A stretch of DNA of 64,000 nt, from NCBI GenBank assembly GCA_966211675.1, contig CBIHPK010000016.1, positions 5,439 to 69,438 on the forward strand. Reading direction: 5' to 3'. Positions within the stretch are counted from its first letter, which is position 1. Each line of letters begins with the position of its first letter. The notes beneath the pieces were generated by a model. That model was not told where the DNA came from and ran no database searches. It was given only the letters and a program-made list of their open reading frames with translations. The translations under genes were made by a program, and so were the position numbers. Of this stretch, positions 43,541-53,115 are shown one piece after another. The stretch comes from SCUS01 sp966211675 (GTDB lineage: Bacteria > Myxococcota_A > Polyangia > Polyangiales > Ga0077539).

Positions 43541-46090
43541 TCAGTTGGGATAGGCCGCGACGTAGGCCCGACCGGGCGTCGCGGGGGCGGGCGCGCAGCC
43601 CGCGACGGGCGCAGGGGTGAGCGTTCCGCCGAGCGAACAGGTCGTCGAGGAGACCGAGATGCGGATGCGCCCGAGGCCACCCGCGCCGCCGCCGCCGCCG
43701 GTCGCGAACACGCTCGCGTCGCCGCCGCGACCCCCCGCCGCCGACACCAACGCGGTCGCGCCGGTCGTGATCGACGGGGCCACGAGGTAGATCAATCCGC
43801 CCGATCCGCCGCCGCCCGCGGCGCCGGGCTGCGGGTCGCATCCGGCGCTCGCGGGCGTCCCGAGGTAGGCGTCACCGCCCGCGCCGCCCACGGCGAGCAG
43901 GCGTCCGTTGACCACGATGTCGGCCCCGGTCCAGAGGCGCAGCGCGCCGCCCCCGCCGCCGCCGCCCGAGGTGCCACCAAAGGCGGGGCGTTGCAGGTAG
44001 TCGGCGCTCCCGCCGCCGCCCCCCGAGCCCGCGCGGAAGGTGCTCGTCACCGCGAGGTCGGCCGCCGCCGCGCTCCCGATGCTGCCGCCCGCGCCGCCGC
44101 CCACCCACGCCCGCGGAATGCCGCCCATGGTCGCGTCGCACTGGGTCTGGCCGAGCGTGCCGTTGGCGCCGTCGTAGGCCGTCACGCTCATCGCGCGCCC
44201 GCCCTGCCCCGAGGCCGCGCCGCCGCCCGCCGTGACGCCCGCGCAGTCGCGCTCCCCCGGGAAGGTCGCGCCGAGCGCGCCGCCGCCACCGCCCGCGTAG
44301 CCGCCGCCGCCCGATCCATACGCGCGGTAGCCCGAGAACACCCCCGCGCCGCCGCCGAACTGCGCCGGCGCCGCGGTGAAGATGAACACGCGGTCGTCGC
44401 CGCGAGAGAGGCACTCCGTCGAGGCCACGACCGGGCACGAGCCCGCCGCGCCCATCACCGCCGGGCCGTTGGGCCCCGTCGCGCCCGTGTCGAACTCGCA
44501 GCTCGTCGTGGCCATCGCCGCCGACCGGACCTCGCCCGTGTACCCGCCCGTCCCGGCGTGGCCCTGCTGCGTCGTGCGCGAGGCGACCACCGCCTGCGAC
44601 CCCGGGCCCCCCGACACGTCGATGGTGCCGTCGACCTGGATGTGACCCGTCGCGCGCAGGTCGAGCGTCCCTGCCTGGGGCCCGGCCCCGGCGACGAACA
44701 CCACCGCACCCGCGGGCACCGTGATGGTCGTGAACTGGTGCACGCCCGGCGAGAGGTACGTGGGGTTCGCCGTGGGCACGAAGGCCCCTTCGCTCCCGTC
44801 GCTCGCGCGCTGGCACGCGCCGTTGGTGCACGCGAGGCCCGCGGCACACGCCCGCCCGCAGAGACCGCAGTGGGCGCTGTCGCCCTGGAGGCTCGCCTCG
44901 CAGCCGTTGGCCGCGTTTCCGTCGCAGTTGCCGAAGCCCGCGGCGCAGGCGCCGATCGCGCAGGCGCCCGCCGCGCAGACGCTGGTCGCGTTGGCGAAGC
45001 GACACGCCTGCCCGCAACGGCCGCAGTGGGTGGGGTCGGTGCTCACGTCGGCGCAGCCCGTCGTGCAGCAGGTCTGCCCCGCGGTGCAGTCCCTTCCGCC
45101 GTTGCAGCCGCGAGCCGAGCACGCGCCGCGGACGCAGGCCGAGCCCGTCGGGCACGCGCGTCCGCACGTGCCGCAGTTCGTCGCGCTGTCGAGCGCGGTC
45201 TCGCACCCGTTGGCGACGACGCCGTCGCAGTCCGCGAAGCCCGGTCTGCACGTCAGACGGCACTGCCCGGCGCGGCAGAGAGCGCCCGCGTTGGCCCCGA
45301 CGCGGCACGGCGTCGCGCAGCCTCCGCAGTTCTCGAGGTCGGAGGTGAGGTCGAGGCAGTCGGCCCCGCAGAGCGTCTGGCCGGGCGGACAGACTCGCGC
45401 GCCGCACACTCCCCCGGGGCCCGGGGCGCAGCACGCTACGCCCATGCAGACGGGCGTCGAGCCGGAGCAGCGCACGTCACAGCCGCCGCAGTTGGCGGGG
45501 TCGTTCTGCACGGCGCGACAGGCGCCCGCGCAGCAGGCCTGACCAGGCCCGCACGGAACCGTCGGGCAGGTCGTCGCGGCCGTGCACACGCCGCCCACGC
45601 AGCCTTGTCCCGCGGCGCAGCGCACGCCGCAGCCGCCGCAGTTCGCGGCGCTGGATCCCTCGTCGACGCACACGTCGCCGCAGCAGGTCTGGCCGCTCGC
45701 GCACGCACCGCCCCCGCAGGACCCGACGCAGGCGAAGTCACGGCACGTCGCGCCGCGCGGGCAATCGTCCGGGGTGAGACAGGCGACGCACTGACGGATG
45801 TCCTGCCGACATCGAGGGGTCATTCCTCCGCAATCGAAGTCCGCGCGGCAGCCGACGGGTGGGACATCGGGCGAGGGGGCGCGCTCCTCGACCGGCGACG
45901 CGTCTCTGATGTTGACGGTGTCGCCAGCGTCGCCGGTGTCGATCAGCCCGCCGACGTCGGTCGCGTCGGGGCCGCCCGCTCCGTCCGCGCGAAGGACGTC
46001 GGGCTGATCATCGAAGGGGGTTCGCGCGCCGCAAGCCGCGAGGGTGAGGGCGACCAGGAGGAGGGCGAAGCGCGAAGGAGACTGAGTCAT
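43541..46090 (-). CDS. Giant Cys-rich / Gly-rich surface lipoprotein
   Basis: An 849-residue protein. The signal peptide with lipobox is LVALTLAACGAR. About residues 80-430 hold ten or more Cys-rich modules built on CGxCGxxC...GQxCCxGxC (for example NCGGCGVRCAAGQGCVGGVC), common in myxobacterial exported proteins. From about 440 the protein changes to a beta-helix-like, Gly-rich domain (QFTTITVPAGAVVFVAGAG, GATFPG, SGGGGGGGALRLWTGADIV) reminiscent of polymorphic outer-membrane or PE-PGRS-type Gly repeats. No catalytic motif is seen; an adhesive or structural role is likely. No TGAAG element is seen in the 149-nt gap upstream. Confidence 0.85.
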   Translation of the reverse strand: MTQSPSRFALLLVALTLAACGARTPFDDQPDVLRADGAGGPDATDVGGLIDTGDAGDTVNIRDASPVEERAPSPDVPPVGCRADFDCGGMTPRCRQDIRQCVACLTPDDCPRGATCRDFACVGSCGGGACASGQTCCGDVCVDEGSSAANCGGCGVRCAAGQGCVGGVCTAATTCPTVPCGPGQACCAGACRAVQNDPANCGGCDVRCSGSTPVCMGVACCAPGPGGVCGARVCPPGQTLCGADCLDLTSDLENCGGCATPCRVGANAGALCRAGQCRLTCRPGFADCDGVVANGCETALDSATNCGTCGRACPTGSACVRGACSARGCNGGRDCTAGQTCCTTGCADVSTDPTHCGRCGQACRFANATSVCAAGACAIGACAAGFGNCDGNAANGCEASLQGDSAHCGLCGRACAAGLACTNGACQRASDGSEGAFVPTANPTYLSPGVHQFTTITVPAGAVVFVAGAGPQAGTLDLRATGHIQVDGTIDVSGGPGSQAVVASRTTQQGHAGTGGYTGEVRSAAMATTSCEFDTGATGPNGPAVMGAAGSCPVVASTECLSRGDDRVFIFTAAPAQFGGGAGVFSGYRAYGSGGGGYAGGGGGALGATFPGERDCAGVTAGGGAASGQGGRAMSVTAYDGANGTLGQTQCDATMGGIPRAWVGGGAGGSIGSAAAADLAVTSTFRAGSGGGGGSADYLQRPAFGGTSGGGGGGGALRLWTGADIVVNGRLLAVGGAGGDAYLGTPASAGCDPQPGAAGGGGSGGLIYLVAPSITTGATALVSAAGGRGGDASVFATGGGGGAGGLGRIRISVSSTTCSLGGTLTPAPVAGCAPAPATPGRAYVAAYPN

Positions 46091-46239
46091 GGGGAAGGGG
46101 AGACCTTTCGTGACGCGATGAACTCGAAGTAGCGGACGATCTCACAGCCTGGGATCGTGGCGCCCGATGGATCGATGTCCCCCGCCCGAGGGCTGACCTG
46201 GCATCGACTACGGCGCCTCGCGGGGGCCGGGCGAGCGCT

Positions 46240-46968
46240 CTACGGTCCGGCGTCGTGGCAGACCGTGACCGCCGCGGTGCGGGAGCAGTTGAAGTCGTTG
46301 CAGTCGACGTAGCCGTCGCAGTCGTTGTCGACCCCGTCCGAGCAGGCGGCGTTGTTGCTCTCCATGCCCGACGGGGTGCAGGGGCCGACGTCGCGGCGCG
46401 TGCCGCTGTCGCGGCGGACGCCGCTGTCCCGCGCGGGCGGCACGTCGAGCGAGCTCCCGCCGTCTCGCCTGCAGACCGTGACGGCGGCCGCGCGCGAGCA
46501 GCCGAAGTCGTTGCAGTCGACAAAGCCGTTGCAGTCGTTGTCGACCCCGTCCCCGCACGTCGTGTCGGTGTTCTCGGCGCCCGACGGAGTGCACGCGCCG
46601 ACGTCACGGCGCCCTGCGTCGCGCGGCGGTCGTCCGGCGTCGAGCGTCGCGGCGCAGACCGCGGCCCCGCTGCGGCAGGACGGGTCGAGGCAGTCGATGA
46701 ATCCGTTGCAGTCGTTGTCGACGCCGTCCGCGCAGGACGTGTCGGTGTTCTCGGTCCCGGTCGCCGTGCACGTCGGCGACGGGACATCGAAGAAGGGAGC
46801 GTCCCCGTCGGGAAAGCTCGTCGTCGCGAGGCCCGTGTCAACGGCCGCGGACCCGTCGTCCCCTGCGTCGACCGGGTCGACCAGGGGGATGTCGGCGTTT
46901 GAAGCGCACGCGCCCGCGGCGCCCAGGAGGATGGCCAGGAGCCAGGAGCGTCGGATCTCGATCAACAT
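46240..46968 (-). CDS. Lipoprotein with three MopE-like metal-binding motifs
   Basis: A 242-residue protein with lipobox LGAAGACASN. The mature part has three nearly identical units separated by Arg/Asp linkers: TSCADGVDNDCNGFIDC, TTCGDGVDNDCNGFVDC and AACSDGVDNDCDGYVDC, each followed by D(F/P)xCSR..AVTVC. The D-N-D-C-N-G core resembles the Cu-binding MopE motif and EF-like Asp loops. It has no catalytic domain, so a metal-binding surface protein is likely. The same motif appears at 22.3, 41.0 and 60.6 kb. GGAGGACA precedes ATG 46968. Confidence 0.82.
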   Translation of the reverse strand: MLIEIRRSWLLAILLGAAGACASNADIPLVDPVDAGDDGSAAVDTGLATTSFPDGDAPFFDVPSPTCTATGTENTDTSCADGVDNDCNGFIDCLDPSCRSGAAVCAATLDAGRPPRDAGRRDVGACTPSGAENTDTTCGDGVDNDCNGFVDCNDFGCSRAAAVTVCRRDGGSSLDVPPARDSGVRRDSGTRRDVGPCTPSGMESNNAACSDGVDNDCDGYVDCNDFNCSRTAAVTVCHDAGP

Positions 46969-47043
46969 GAAGTGTCCTCCGAAGGATTTTTTGATTCGAT
47001 GAGAGGTCCGGCCGACGCCCGGCGCCGCACAGAGCCGACGCGA

Positions 47044-47070
47044 TTGCCCGTCGGCCGATCGGACCTTCAT
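47044..47070 (-). promoter_or_regulatory. Bipartite promoter element upstream of 46968
   Basis: On the minus strand GATGAAGGTCC is followed after 18 nt by CAA within CGGGCAATC, about 75 nt before the start codon. It is back-to-back with the plus-strand site at 47126. Confidence 0.6.
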
Positions 47071-47125
47071 CCAAACGTCGGACGGATCGCGGTCCTCGGA
47101 GGGGCACGAAATTGTTCACCGGGCC

Positions 47126-47152
47126 GTGAAGCTTCGAGGCGGGGGAGGACAA
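47126..47152 (+). promoter_or_regulatory. Bipartite promoter element upstream of 47243
   Basis: CCGTGAAGCTTCG is followed after 18 nt by CAA within GAGGACAAGAC, about 90 nt before ATG 47243. Confidence 0.6.
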
Positions 47153-47242
47153 GACGCTGAGCGACGCGACTCCGAACCACGGGTGCACTCACGGAGGGTC
47201 GTGCGCACCAGGGTGACCCTTTCACGAGAGGCCTCGAACACC

Positions 47243-49189
47243 ATGAGACACTCGCTTCCTTCCTGGACCGTCGGCCTCGTGGGGATGATCGCCGTGCTGA
47301 GCGCCTCGGTGGGCTTCGCGCAGCCGCTCCGCTGCGGCAACGGGGCGATCGATCCGGGCGAGACCTGCGACGACGGCAACCGCGCGGGCGGCGACGGCTG
47401 CGGCGCGACCTGCCTGCTCGAACCAGGCTTCCGCTGCACCATGGCTGGGGCGGCGTGTGCGGCCCTCTGCGGCGACTCGATCCGCGCGGGCGCGGGGCGA
47501 TTTCAGGAGGCCTGCGACGACGGCAACACCCGCGACGGCGACGGGTGCAGCGCCGCCTGCGCCGTGGAGTTCGGGTACTCGTGCCGGGACACGACGAGCA
47601 ACCTCGCGCCCAACGGCGACTTCGTGATGGGTCGCGTCGGCTTCACCTCCGACTACACCTTCGACGACTCTCGCAATCTCACCACGGGCTTCGGCGGCGG
47701 CACCCCGGAGGGCGACTTCACCGTCACTCGCGACCCGGCGGGCTGGAACGGCGCCTTCGCCCCCTTCGGGGGCGTCCGCTGGACGGACGCGAACGGTGAC
47801 GGCTTCGCGGCGCTCTTCAACGGCATCGGGGTGCGCACGGCCTACCAGGCGAGCGTCGCGGTCGAGGCGGGGCGCGACTACCTGGTGCAGTTCAACGTGG
47901 CCGACTGGGGCGGCGAGAACCTCGCGCGAGGTCAGGTCACCTCGCGGCTCCTGATCACCGTCGACACCGTTCCGGTGACGCCCGAGCTGCACCTGCGGCC
48001 GTCGGACGGCGACCAGCTCTTCTGGGACTTCGTCGGCGGCATCCACCGCGCGACGCGCACGGCGAGCGTCGTGCTGCGCGTGGTCGACAACGAGCCGGGC
48101 GACCGCGGCAACGACTTCGCCATCGACGGGATCTCCTTCCGCCCGGTGAGTCCGATGTCATGCGCCGCGCTCGATACCGACGGCGACGGCGTGCCCGACG
48201 CCGTCGAGCGCCCCACGCGCGACACCGATGGAGACGGCATCCCCGACTACCTCGACCCCGACGACGACGGCGACGGGGTTCCGACAGCGACTGAGCTCGG
48301 GGCAGGGGGCTACCGGATGCCGCGCGACAGCGACGGCGACGGCATCCCCGACTACCTCGACCCCGACGACGACAACGACTCGGTGCAGACGCGCGACGAG
48401 CTCGGCCCGGGCGGAGCCGTGTCGCCGCGTGACACCGACATGGACGGCCACCCCGACTACCTCGACCCCGACGACGACAACGACGGCATCCCGACGCGCG
48501 CCGAACGCACGCTCGACACGTCGCCGAGCAACGACCTCGACGGCGACGGGCTTCCCTCGTACCGCGACCCCGACTCCGACGGCGACGGCGTGCCCGACTC
48601 GGTCGAAGCGGGCAGCGACCCGACGCACCCCGCGAACTCAGACGGCGCGACCGACGGCCCGGACTTCCTCGACCGCGACTCGGACAACGACTGCCTGCTC
48701 GACAGCGACCCCCGCGAGGCGGGCGCCAACCGCACCGACCCGATGCTTCCGTCGCGCGACGCCAACGCCAACTGCGGCCCGCCGACGCCCTTCTGCGACA
48801 CCACGGTGGGCCGCTGCGTGGCCGCGACCGCCGACGCGGGCGTGGGCGACGCCGGAGGCGCAGACGCGGGGACGATCGACGCGGGTGCAATCGACGCCGG
48901 CGCAATGGACGGCGGACCTGCGGATAGCGGCGCGATCGACGCCGGCACCGAGGACGTGACCGACGCCCCGAGGGACGTTGGAACGGACGTCGTCGCGGAC
49001 CTTCGGGTGGACGTCCCCACGTCCGCGTCGCGGCGCACCTACCAGGGCGATGGGTTCTCTTGCGGCGTCGCGCCTCGCCGCGGCGGGCGTGTCGACCCTC
49101 TCTGGCTTGCCCTCTCCGCGTTGGCCCTCGCCCTGTCGAGCCGACGTCGTCCGCTCGTTCGCGACCGTGAGTCCCACGACCCCTCCTGA
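47243..49189 (+). CDS. Surface protein with DUF4215 and TSP3 repeats and MYXO-CTERM-like tail
   Basis: A 648-residue protein. The signal peptide is VLSASVGFAQ. Two myxobacterial disulfide (DUF4215) repeats follow (CGNGAIDPGETCDDGN, ACDDGNTRDGDGCSAAC). A beta-sandwich domain of about 190 residues has FVMGRVGFTSDYTFDD and FNVADWGGENLARGQ. A calcium-binding thrombospondin-type-3 region repeats D-x-DGDGIPDYLDPDDD. After an Asp/Ala/Gly linker the tail has a lone Cys (FSCGVAPRRG), a helix (LWLALSALALALSS) and an RRR cluster, the pattern of MYXO-CTERM sorting signals that are cut and lipid-anchored. It is probably displayed on the cell surface. Confidence 0.87.
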   Translation: MRHSLPSWTVGLVGMIAVLSASVGFAQPLRCGNGAIDPGETCDDGNRAGGDGCGATCLLEPGFRCTMAGAACAALCGDSIRAGAGRFQEACDDGNTRDGDGCSAACAVEFGYSCRDTTSNLAPNGDFVMGRVGFTSDYTFDDSRNLTTGFGGGTPEGDFTVTRDPAGWNGAFAPFGGVRWTDANGDGFAALFNGIGVRTAYQASVAVEAGRDYLVQFNVADWGGENLARGQVTSRLLITVDTVPVTPELHLRPSDGDQLFWDFVGGIHRATRTASVVLRVVDNEPGDRGNDFAIDGISFRPVSPMSCAALDTDGDGVPDAVERPTRDTDGDGIPDYLDPDDDGDGVPTATELGAGGYRMPRDSDGDGIPDYLDPDDDNDSVQTRDELGPGGAVSPRDTDMDGHPDYLDPDDDNDGIPTRAERTLDTSPSNDLDGDGLPSYRDPDSDGDGVPDSVEAGSDPTHPANSDGATDGPDFLDRDSDNDCLLDSDPREAGANRTDPMLPSRDANANCGPPTPFCDTTVGRCVAATADAGVGDAGGADAGTIDAGAIDAGAMDGGPADSGAIDAGTEDVTDAPRDVGTDVVADLRVDVPTSASRRTYQGDGFSCGVAPRRGGRVDPLWLALSALALALSSRRRPLVRDRESHDPS

Positions 49190-49209
49190 TACGGAGCCCC
49201 TTCACCCCG

Positions 49210-51798
49210 ATGCCCCTTTCCCTCGCCTCGCGTCCGCTGCTCGCGCTCACCCTCCTCGCGGCGTGCTCCGCTTCACCGAATGCTCCCCCGGCCGATGGGG
49301 CTGCACCCGTCGACGCGCCGCTCGTCGATGTCCCCGCGGCGGACCTCCCCGGCCGTGACGCGCCCCCTGCGATCGCCCAGTGCACGGCCCCCTTCGCGGC
49401 GTGCGTCCCCTCGGCGGGCACCACGGCCTTCGTTCGTCTGCGCGGGACGCTCGTCACGCCCGACCACGTCGTGTGCGACGGCGAGGTGCTGTACTCCACC
49501 GCGACGGGGCGCATCGCCTGCGTCGGGGCCGACTGCGGCGCGAGCCCCGACGCCGTGGGCGCGCAGGTGGTGTGCACCGGCGCGGTGATCTACCCCGGGC
49601 TGATCGATCCGCACCAGCACGCGGACTACAACCACATGCCGGTGTTCCGGCACGTGAACCGGTATGACAACCGCAACACGTGGCGCAACCACGAGCCGCT
49701 CTACAGCGGGTTCAAGGTCCCGCACCGGCCCTTCGGGTCGACCAACCGCGGCAACCAGCGCCTCGCCGAGCGCTACGCCGAGATGCGCATCGCCATGGCC
49801 GGCGGAACCTCTATGGCCGGCACCGCGGGCGCCCTCCTCTCGGACGGCGACATCGCCGGGTGGGTGCGCAACGTCGACTCCACGTCCGCCGCCAGCAGCG
49901 GGCTCACCGACGCCTACGTCGACCCCGACACCGACTCCGTGCTCGTCGCCTCGGGCAGCGGCGCGCCCGACGAGGCGATGACCGCCACGCACCTCGCGTC
50001 GGTGCGCGCGCGAATGACCTCCGACGCGCGGTACCGGGCCTTTCTCCCCCACCTCGCCGAGGGCATCGACGCCAACGCCCGCGCGGAGTTCGACCTCGCC
50101 GACCGCGACGGGGTGATCGGCGCCGGGACCGGGATCATCCACTGCGTCGGCTGCTCGACGGCGCAGTTCGCGCGCATGGCCGCCGTGCACGCCGACCTCA
50201 TCTGGTCGCCGCGCAGCAACCTCGACCTCTACGGCGACACGGCCGACGTGACCACCGCGCACGCCCTCGGCGTGACCATCGCGCTCGGCGTCGACTGGAC
50301 CCCCTCGGGCAGCCTGAACCCCATCGGCGAGCTCCAGTGCGCGGCGCACCTCAACGAGGTCTACTACGACCACACGTTCAGCGACGCCGAGCTCGTCGCG
50401 ATGTCGACCCTCAACGGCGCCATCGCCATGAACCTCGACGACCAGCTCGGCCGGCTCGCGGAGGGCTTCCAGGCTGACCTCGCGGTCTTCGCGGGCGACC
50501 GCACGCGGCCGTACCGCGCGCTCCTCGACGCGCAGGCGCAGTGGGTGAGGCTCGTGGTCGTGGCGGGCAGGGCGATCTACGGCGACACCGGCCTCATGAC
50601 GGGCGCGCTGGTGTCGTCGATGGGCTGCATGCCGGTGCCCGACGGGCTCTCGCCCGCGGGGATGACCGGTGTCTGCGGCGTCGCCAAGACCCTGTGCGCG
50701 CAGCCCTCGGACCTCGCGACGGTGCGCGCCGCGATCGCCACGGTGCTCGACGCCACGCGCGCCGCCGACGCGATGTGCGCGGGCGCCGCCGCGGGGAGCT
50801 ACTGCTACGCGTACGAGCTACTGCCACTCTTCCGCTGCGGCGGGCCTGAGCTCGACCGCTGCGACCCCGGGCACCCCGCGATCCCACGGCGGGCGGCCGG
50901 CGGCGGAACGATCGCCGCCGTCCCAGGGATGGTCGCGCCCGGGAGCGACAGCGATGGCGACGGCGTCCCGGACGGGACCGACGATTGCCCGAGGGTGTTC
51001 AACCCCCCGTTCGACCAGCAGACGGCCCAGGACGACGCAGACGGGGACGGCGTCGGCGACGCCTGCGACCCTGCGCCGTGCGCCCGCACCGACGGCACCA
51101 GCGCGTGCGTCGCCGCGACCCCGACGCCGGACGGCGGGACGCCGGACGCCTCCGCGACGGACGCCACCGTGACGGACGCCTCGGCGGCGGATGCGGGCGC
51201 GGCCGTGACGCTGTCGATCCCGATGCTGCGCAGCGGAGACGCGCGCCCGCCTATGGGTGCGAGCGTGGTGGTCCCCGACGCGGTAGTGACGGCGGTGAAG
51301 AGCGCGGGCACCAGCCACGGCTTCTTCCTCCAGGACGCGACGGCGACGCGCTTCGCGGGCATCTACGTCTTCGTCGGAGGCGCGGCGGTGACGGTCTCGC
51401 CGGGCGATCGGGTGACCGTCCGCGGCACGCTCACGACCCGCACGGGCCTCGACCAGATCGATGCCCGCGGCGGCTCGATCGCCCCCCTCGGGAGCGCCGC
51501 CGTCCCGGCGCCGATCGCGGCGCTGCCCGCTGAGATCGCGACGGGCGGCGCGCGGGCGCTCGAGCTGCAGTCGATGCTCGTGCGCGTGACGGACGTGACC
51601 GCCGCGACCGCGACGGCGGGCACCGATTTCACCGTCGACGGCGGCCTCCGCGTGACGAGCTTCGTCGCCAACGACACGGGCGCGTCGCCCTTCCCGACCG
51701 CGGTCGGTCAGCGCTTCGCCTCCATCACGGGCGTGCTCTATGTGTTCACCGACAGCAAGCTGGCGCCGCGGTCCGCCGCCGACCTCGCGGCCATGTAG
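49210..51798 (+). CDS. Amidohydrolase lipoprotein fused to TSP3 and OB-like domains
   Basis: An 862-residue protein. Its lipobox is LALTLLAACSAS. An amidohydrolase barrel spans about 75-500: GLIDPHQHADYNH supplies the HxH metal pair, GTGIIHCVGCS a later His, and LGVDWTPSGS the metal Asp, with FQADLAVFAGD closing the family. TSP3-like DSDGDGVPDGTDDCP and DADGDGVGDACDP link to a C-terminal OB-like domain (SIPMLRSGDARPPMGASVVV, GDRVTVRGTLTTRTGLDQI). It probably acts outside the cell on a cyclic amide or related substrate. It lies 20 nt after 47243 and may be cotranscribed with it. Confidence 0.85.
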   Translation: MPLSLASRPLLALTLLAACSASPNAPPADGAAPVDAPLVDVPAADLPGRDAPPAIAQCTAPFAACVPSAGTTAFVRLRGTLVTPDHVVCDGEVLYSTATGRIACVGADCGASPDAVGAQVVCTGAVIYPGLIDPHQHADYNHMPVFRHVNRYDNRNTWRNHEPLYSGFKVPHRPFGSTNRGNQRLAERYAEMRIAMAGGTSMAGTAGALLSDGDIAGWVRNVDSTSAASSGLTDAYVDPDTDSVLVASGSGAPDEAMTATHLASVRARMTSDARYRAFLPHLAEGIDANARAEFDLADRDGVIGAGTGIIHCVGCSTAQFARMAAVHADLIWSPRSNLDLYGDTADVTTAHALGVTIALGVDWTPSGSLNPIGELQCAAHLNEVYYDHTFSDAELVAMSTLNGAIAMNLDDQLGRLAEGFQADLAVFAGDRTRPYRALLDAQAQWVRLVVVAGRAIYGDTGLMTGALVSSMGCMPVPDGLSPAGMTGVCGVAKTLCAQPSDLATVRAAIATVLDATRAADAMCAGAAAGSYCYAYELLPLFRCGGPELDRCDPGHPAIPRRAAGGGTIAAVPGMVAPGSDSDGDGVPDGTDDCPRVFNPPFDQQTAQDDADGDGVGDACDPAPCARTDGTSACVAATPTPDGGTPDASATDATVTDASAADAGAAVTLSIPMLRSGDARPPMGASVVVPDAVVTAVKSAGTSHGFFLQDATATRFAGIYVFVGGAAVTVSPGDRVTVRGTLTTRTGLDQIDARGGSIAPLGSAAVPAPIAALPAEIATGGARALELQSMLVRVTDVTAATATAGTDFTVDGGLRVTSFVANDTGASPFPTAVGQRFASITGVLYVFTDSKLAPRSAADLAAM

Positions 51799-51896
51799 GT
51801 TCCCAACGCGTGGTCGCCCGCCCAGAGCAGCTGGCTCAGGGCGTGCTCGCTCGGCCGGCGCTCTCACCCGGTAATCCGCCGGTCGACGCGGAACGC

Positions 51897-51924
51897 GTGA
51901 AGCTCGCCGACCGCATCGGGGCAA
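51897..51924 (+). promoter_or_regulatory. Bipartite promoter element upstream of 52036
   Basis: GCGTGAAGCTCG is followed after 19 nt by CAA within GGGGCAATGG, about 110 nt before the start codon. The rest of the 237-nt gap from 51799 shows no gene. Confidence 0.6.
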
Positions 51925-52035
51925 TGGAGGTTCAAGGGAGTCGTCCCCGGCGCGCGTTTCGCGACGGAGGCTCTGACCCCCTGACCGACGGTGGTGATCC
52001 TCCATCGGCATCAACACACGACAAGGGATCAGTTC

Positions 52036-53115
52036 ATGCAGAGACGTTGGTGGGTGTGGTGTGGAGTGGTTTTGACGGGGGCGGTGATGGGCTGCCGCAG
52101 CGACGGGGCGACGCCGGTCGTCGACATGGGCGACACGGGCAACGCCGTCGTCGACGTCGCGACGGACGTTTCGGCGAGCCGCGACGTGGGCGCGGGCCTC
52201 GATGCGGGCGGGTCAACGGACGCGGCGACGGCGACCGACGCGGGGACGACCCATCGCGACGCGGGCTCGCTCACGACCTCGATGGCGACGCTGACCAACC
52301 CCGCAGCTGCTGGACATCCCGCGAGCGGGACGGTGGTCACGCTCGCGGACACCAACCTCGTCGCGCTCTCGCCGCGGCTCTTCATCTCCGGTCCTTCCAC
52401 GACGGGCGCCTGCGCCTATGCCGCGTGGATTGGCACCTCGACGGGCGGTGACTTCAGCGCCGTCGAGCTCTTCGAGTCGCTGCCCGCGGGCGTCGGCGAC
52501 GGCGGCTCGCCCGACTGCTTCGCGCGCTCGGTCGTCGGCGTGATCCCCGCCGACCTCGCGGTCGGCGACACCTTCGGATTGGTGCGCGGGAAGGTCAACG
52601 CCTACTGCCCTCGCGGCTCGACCTGCCCCACCGGAACCTCGCTGGAGTTCGAGGTCGCGGCCGCCGGGGGCGGAGCGCTGTCGGTCACCGGTCACCGGGG
52701 CGCCGTGCCCGCGCCGACGGTCGTTCGGGTGAGCGACATCAACGGCACCGGGGTCACCCTCGCGGCGCGCGATCTCGCGCTGCAGAACGCGCTCGTCCAG
52801 ATCAACGGCGCGCTCCTTCGAACCGCGCCCTCGACCGCCAATCACGACACGATGATCGTGGGGGATTCGTCCGGCGACGCGGGGGTTCCGGTGAGCGTCG
52901 CGCGCTACCGTGGGGTGACCTGTCAGCGCACGCTGCTGGGCGCCGCGGCGCCGGGCTTCTCCGTGGGCACGGTCCTCGGCATCCTGCAGTATTCGTTCGG
53001 CAACTGGTCGATCCAGCTGCGCCAGGACACCGACCTGCCGGGCGTGACGTGCAGCGGCGATGGGGGAGTCGTCGACGCGTCCGTAGTCGACGCGACGGCC
53101 GCCGACGCGCATTGA
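52036..53115 (+). CDS. Lipoprotein with OB-like domains
   Basis: A 359-residue protein. ATG 52036 gives lipobox VLTGAVMGCRS. After an Asp/Ala linker the mature part has two beta domains. The second (TVVRVSDINGTGVTLAARDL ... QNALVQINGALLR ... GTVLGILQYSFGNWSIQLRQ) resembles the OB-like C-terminal domain of the upstream amidohydrolase lipoprotein. ILQYSFGNWSIQLRQDTDL is a typical ending of such extracellular nucleic-acid-binding-like folds. No catalytic residues are evident. The sequence ends in a low-complexity VDASVVDATAADAH tail. Confidence 0.75.
   Translation: MQRRWWVWCGVVLTGAVMGCRSDGATPVVDMGDTGNAVVDVATDVSASRDVGAGLDAGGSTDAATATDAGTTHRDAGSLTTSMATLTNPAAAGHPASGTVVTLADTNLVALSPRLFISGPSTTGACAYAAWIGTSTGGDFSAVELFESLPAGVGDGGSPDCFARSVVGVIPADLAVGDTFGLVRGKVNAYCPRGSTCPTGTSLEFEVAAAGGGALSVTGHRGAVPAPTVVRVSDINGTGVTLAARDLALQNALVQINGALLRTAPSTANHDTMIVGDSSGDAGVPVSVARYRGVTCQRTLLGAAAPGFSVGTVLGILQYSFGNWSIQLRQDTDLPGVTCSGDGGVVDASVVDATAADAH

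Noticed and set aside
43244..46132. A plus-strand open frame of about 960 codons
   Set aside because: Antisense to the Cys/Gly-rich lipoprotein; its Ala/Arg/Gly repetition mirrors that gene.
46981..46992. A T-run (attttttg) as a possible terminator
   Set aside because: It lies in the leader of the minus-strand 46968 gene between promoter and ribosome site, with no GC-rich stem before it.
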